Origin: Betaproteobacteria bacterium RIFCSPLOWO2_02_FULL_68_150
GTDB taxonomy: Bacteria > Pseudomonadota > Gammaproteobacteria > Burkholderiales > SG8-39
Length of the DNA stretch: 15,523 bases
NCBI GenBank assembly: GCA_001771975.1
Contig: MERE01000204.1
Location: forward strand, 1-15,523
Direction of reading: 5' to 3'
Numbering within the stretch: the stretch's first letter is position 1; the number at the start of each line of letters is the position of its first letter. The notes beneath the pieces were generated by a model. It saw only the letters and a program-made list of their open reading frames with translations, did no database searches and had not been told where the DNA came from. The position numbers were made by a program, and so were the translations under genes. Positions 15,119-15,523 of the stretch are shown one piece after another.

Positions 15119-15187
15119 ATGATTCGCCAGCGCGGCCTTACGTCGATCGAGCAACTGGAGTACCGCAAGACGGTGATGACAATTTGA
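15119..15187 (+). pseudogene. 22-codon mini-ORF ending in the orn tail (copy 2)
   Basis: ATG at 15119 opens a frame of eight new codons (MIRQRGLT) that runs in frame into the duplicated orn C-terminus (SIEQLEYRKTVMTI) and stop. GGGGA about 6 bp upstream is a weak ribosome site. It is most simply an orn 3' fragment. Translation is possible but unproven. Confidence 0.4.
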
Positions 15188-15195
15188 AGACTCGA

Positions 15196-15219
15196 CCCGC
15201 GCGAACGTTCGTGCGCGGG
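15196..15219. repeat. Bulged palindrome (copy 2)
   Basis: Identical to the palindrome at 15030-15053. The matching place in copy 3 (about 15363-15386) has lost the symmetry. Confidence 0.6.
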
Positions 15220-15241
15220 CGCGAATTTGCAGTTCTCACAT

Positions 15242-15272
15242 CTCCGGCCTTCCGGGGTCCGGAAGGCCGGAG
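15242..15272. repeat. Perfect 14-bp-stem hairpin (copy 2)
   Basis: All 31 bases are identical to the hairpin at 15075-15105, including the GGT loop. Confidence 0.85.
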
Positions 15273-15285
15273 ACCGGGGAAACCC

Positions 15286-15354
15286 ATGATTCGCCGGCGC
15301 GGCCTTACGTCGATCGAGCAACTGGAGTCCCGCAAGACGGTGATGACAATTTGA
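15286..15354 (+). pseudogene. 22-codon mini-ORF ending in the orn tail (copy 3)
   Basis: Same arrangement as at 15119-15187: MIRRRGLT then SIEQLESRKTVMTI and TGA. It differs from the first mini-ORF at two residues (Q4R and Y15S), and length and frame are unchanged. Confidence 0.4.
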
Positions 15355-15451
15355 GGGCTCGACCGACGCGGATACTCGTGCGCGGGCGCGGTTTGCAGTT
15401 CTCATATCTCCGGCCTTCCGGGGTCCGGAAGGCCGGAGACCGGGGAAACCC
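15310..15451 (+). repeat. Tandem repeat copy 3, degenerate at its right end
   Basis: The left (orn-tail) part differs from copy 2 at a single base up to the TGA at 15352-15354. The first palindrome is broken by six substitutions. From about 15376 onward it is identical to copy 1, not copy 2, so the copy is a mosaic. After GGGGAAACCC (15442-15451) the similarity fades: TTGAAGCGACAGCG still aligns with ATGATTCGCCAGCG of the other copies. Confidence 0.85.
15408..15438. repeat. Perfect 14-bp-stem hairpin (copy 3)
   Basis: Third exact copy of the 31-base hairpin. It is unchanged although the flanking parts of this unit have drifted. Confidence 0.85.
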
Positions 15452-15523
15452 TTGAAGCGACAGCGTGTTCCTATCGCCGCGAGCGTTTCCTTGACCGCCC
15501 AGTCTCTGAGCGTCTTACCGGTT
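15452..15523. other. Unassigned right edge after the repeat array
   Basis: From TTG at 15452 the plus strand is open to the window end (MKRQRVPIAASVSLT...), starting where the mini-ORFs have ATG. It could be a decayed fourth mini-ORF or a new gene. The minus strand is also open (TGKTLRDWAVKETLAAIGTR...) and could be the tail of a gene outside the window that reads into the repeats. The stretch is too short to decide. Composition gives no clear preference. Confidence 0.3.

Larger units (their letters stand above)
14974..15142 (+). repeat. Tandem repeat copy 1 (includes the orn 3' end)
   Basis: 169-bp unit counted from TCGATCGAG to the next TCGATCGAG. It holds the orn C-terminal codons and stop (to 15021), a palindrome (15030-15053), the large hairpin (15075-15105), a GGGGAAACCC spacer and the start of the first mini-ORF. 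Its post-stop part differs from copy 2 by only three substitutions and one inserted base over about 97 bp. Confidence 0.9.
15143..15309 (+). repeat. Tandem repeat copy 2
   Basis: 167-bp unit. Compared with the orn tail it has seven substitutions and a clean 3-bp deletion (one Tyr codon), keeping the frame. Three of the seven changes are silent. The non-coding half is nearly identical to copy 1. TGA is at 15185-15187, followed by the same palindrome (15196-15219) and hairpin (15242-15272). Confidence 0.9.

Noticed and set aside
14461..15405. Minus-strand open frame of 314 codons across orn and the repeats
   Set aside because: It is antisense to orn, is made of the repeated unit read backwards (GFPGLRPSGPRKAGD and variants), and its composition is Arg/Pro-rich as expected for a shadow frame in GC-rich DNA.
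14974..15451. CRISPR array
   Set aside because: The repeats are about 168 bp, contiguous, without unique spacers, and include coding sequence of orn.

Overview
The window is compact, GC-rich bacterial chromosome with a core-metabolism feel. A betaproteobacterium (Burkholderiales/Rhodocyclales-like) fits best. Pointers are a PhaM-type polyhydroxyalkanoate (PHA) granule protein, a two-domain MaeB malic enzyme, a CobD/CbiB-family protein next to a CoA-type NUDIX hydrolase, and the pterin dehydratase / M48 peptidase / oligoribonuclease cluster. No tRNA, rRNA, CRISPR array, transposase or phage gene was seen. The species cannot be named from this sequence.

Layout, left to right. Positions 1-281 hold a sigma70-like promoter candidate and a long, possibly folded leader in front of a membrane-anchored lytic transglycosylase (282-980, +). 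A class I/II aminotransferase (1034-2215, -) converges on it and diverges from maeB (2289-4583, +), which has a consensus extended -10 promoter. Next comes a tight plus-strand set: patatin-like hydrolase, phaM and a quinone oxidoreductase (4642-7130), with the last two coupled by an ATGA overlap. An EamA/DMT transporter (7102-7977, -) converges on this set and diverges from an orphan TRAP solute-binding protein (8039-9028, +) across a symmetric promoter region. A bidirectional terminator at 9048-9071 separates that gene from a small exported protein (9091-9330, -). NUDIX and CobD/CbiB-family genes follow (9422-10988, +). A minus-strand series then runs M48 peptidase, pterin-4a-carbinolamine dehydratase, DUF2007/zinc-ribbon protein, ankyrin-repeat protein (14436 down to 11008). 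orn (14476-15021, +) diverges from it.

The most unusual part is the right end. Starting inside the last 16 codons of orn, a unit of about 167-169 bp is repeated almost three times (14974 to about 15451). Each unit carries the orn C-terminal codons with stop, a GC-rich palindrome, and a perfect 14-bp-stem hairpin. The two extra copies keep the reading frame of the orn tail, behind their own ATG, as 22-codon mini-ORFs. The non-coding hairpin part is better conserved between copies than the coding tail, and copy 3 is a mosaic of copies 1 and 2. This could be a REP/MITE-like element, the trace of integration at a gene 3' end, or a local duplication maintained by gene conversion.

Functionally the genes cover carbon and redox metabolism (malic enzyme, aminotransferase, quinone reductase, PHA granule protein), transport (EamA exporter, TRAP receptor), envelope maintenance (lytic transglycosylase, M48 peptidase) and housekeeping (CoA-type NUDIX, Orn). 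Only the patatin-phaM-qor and M48-phhB-DUF2007(-ankyrin) groups look like real operons.
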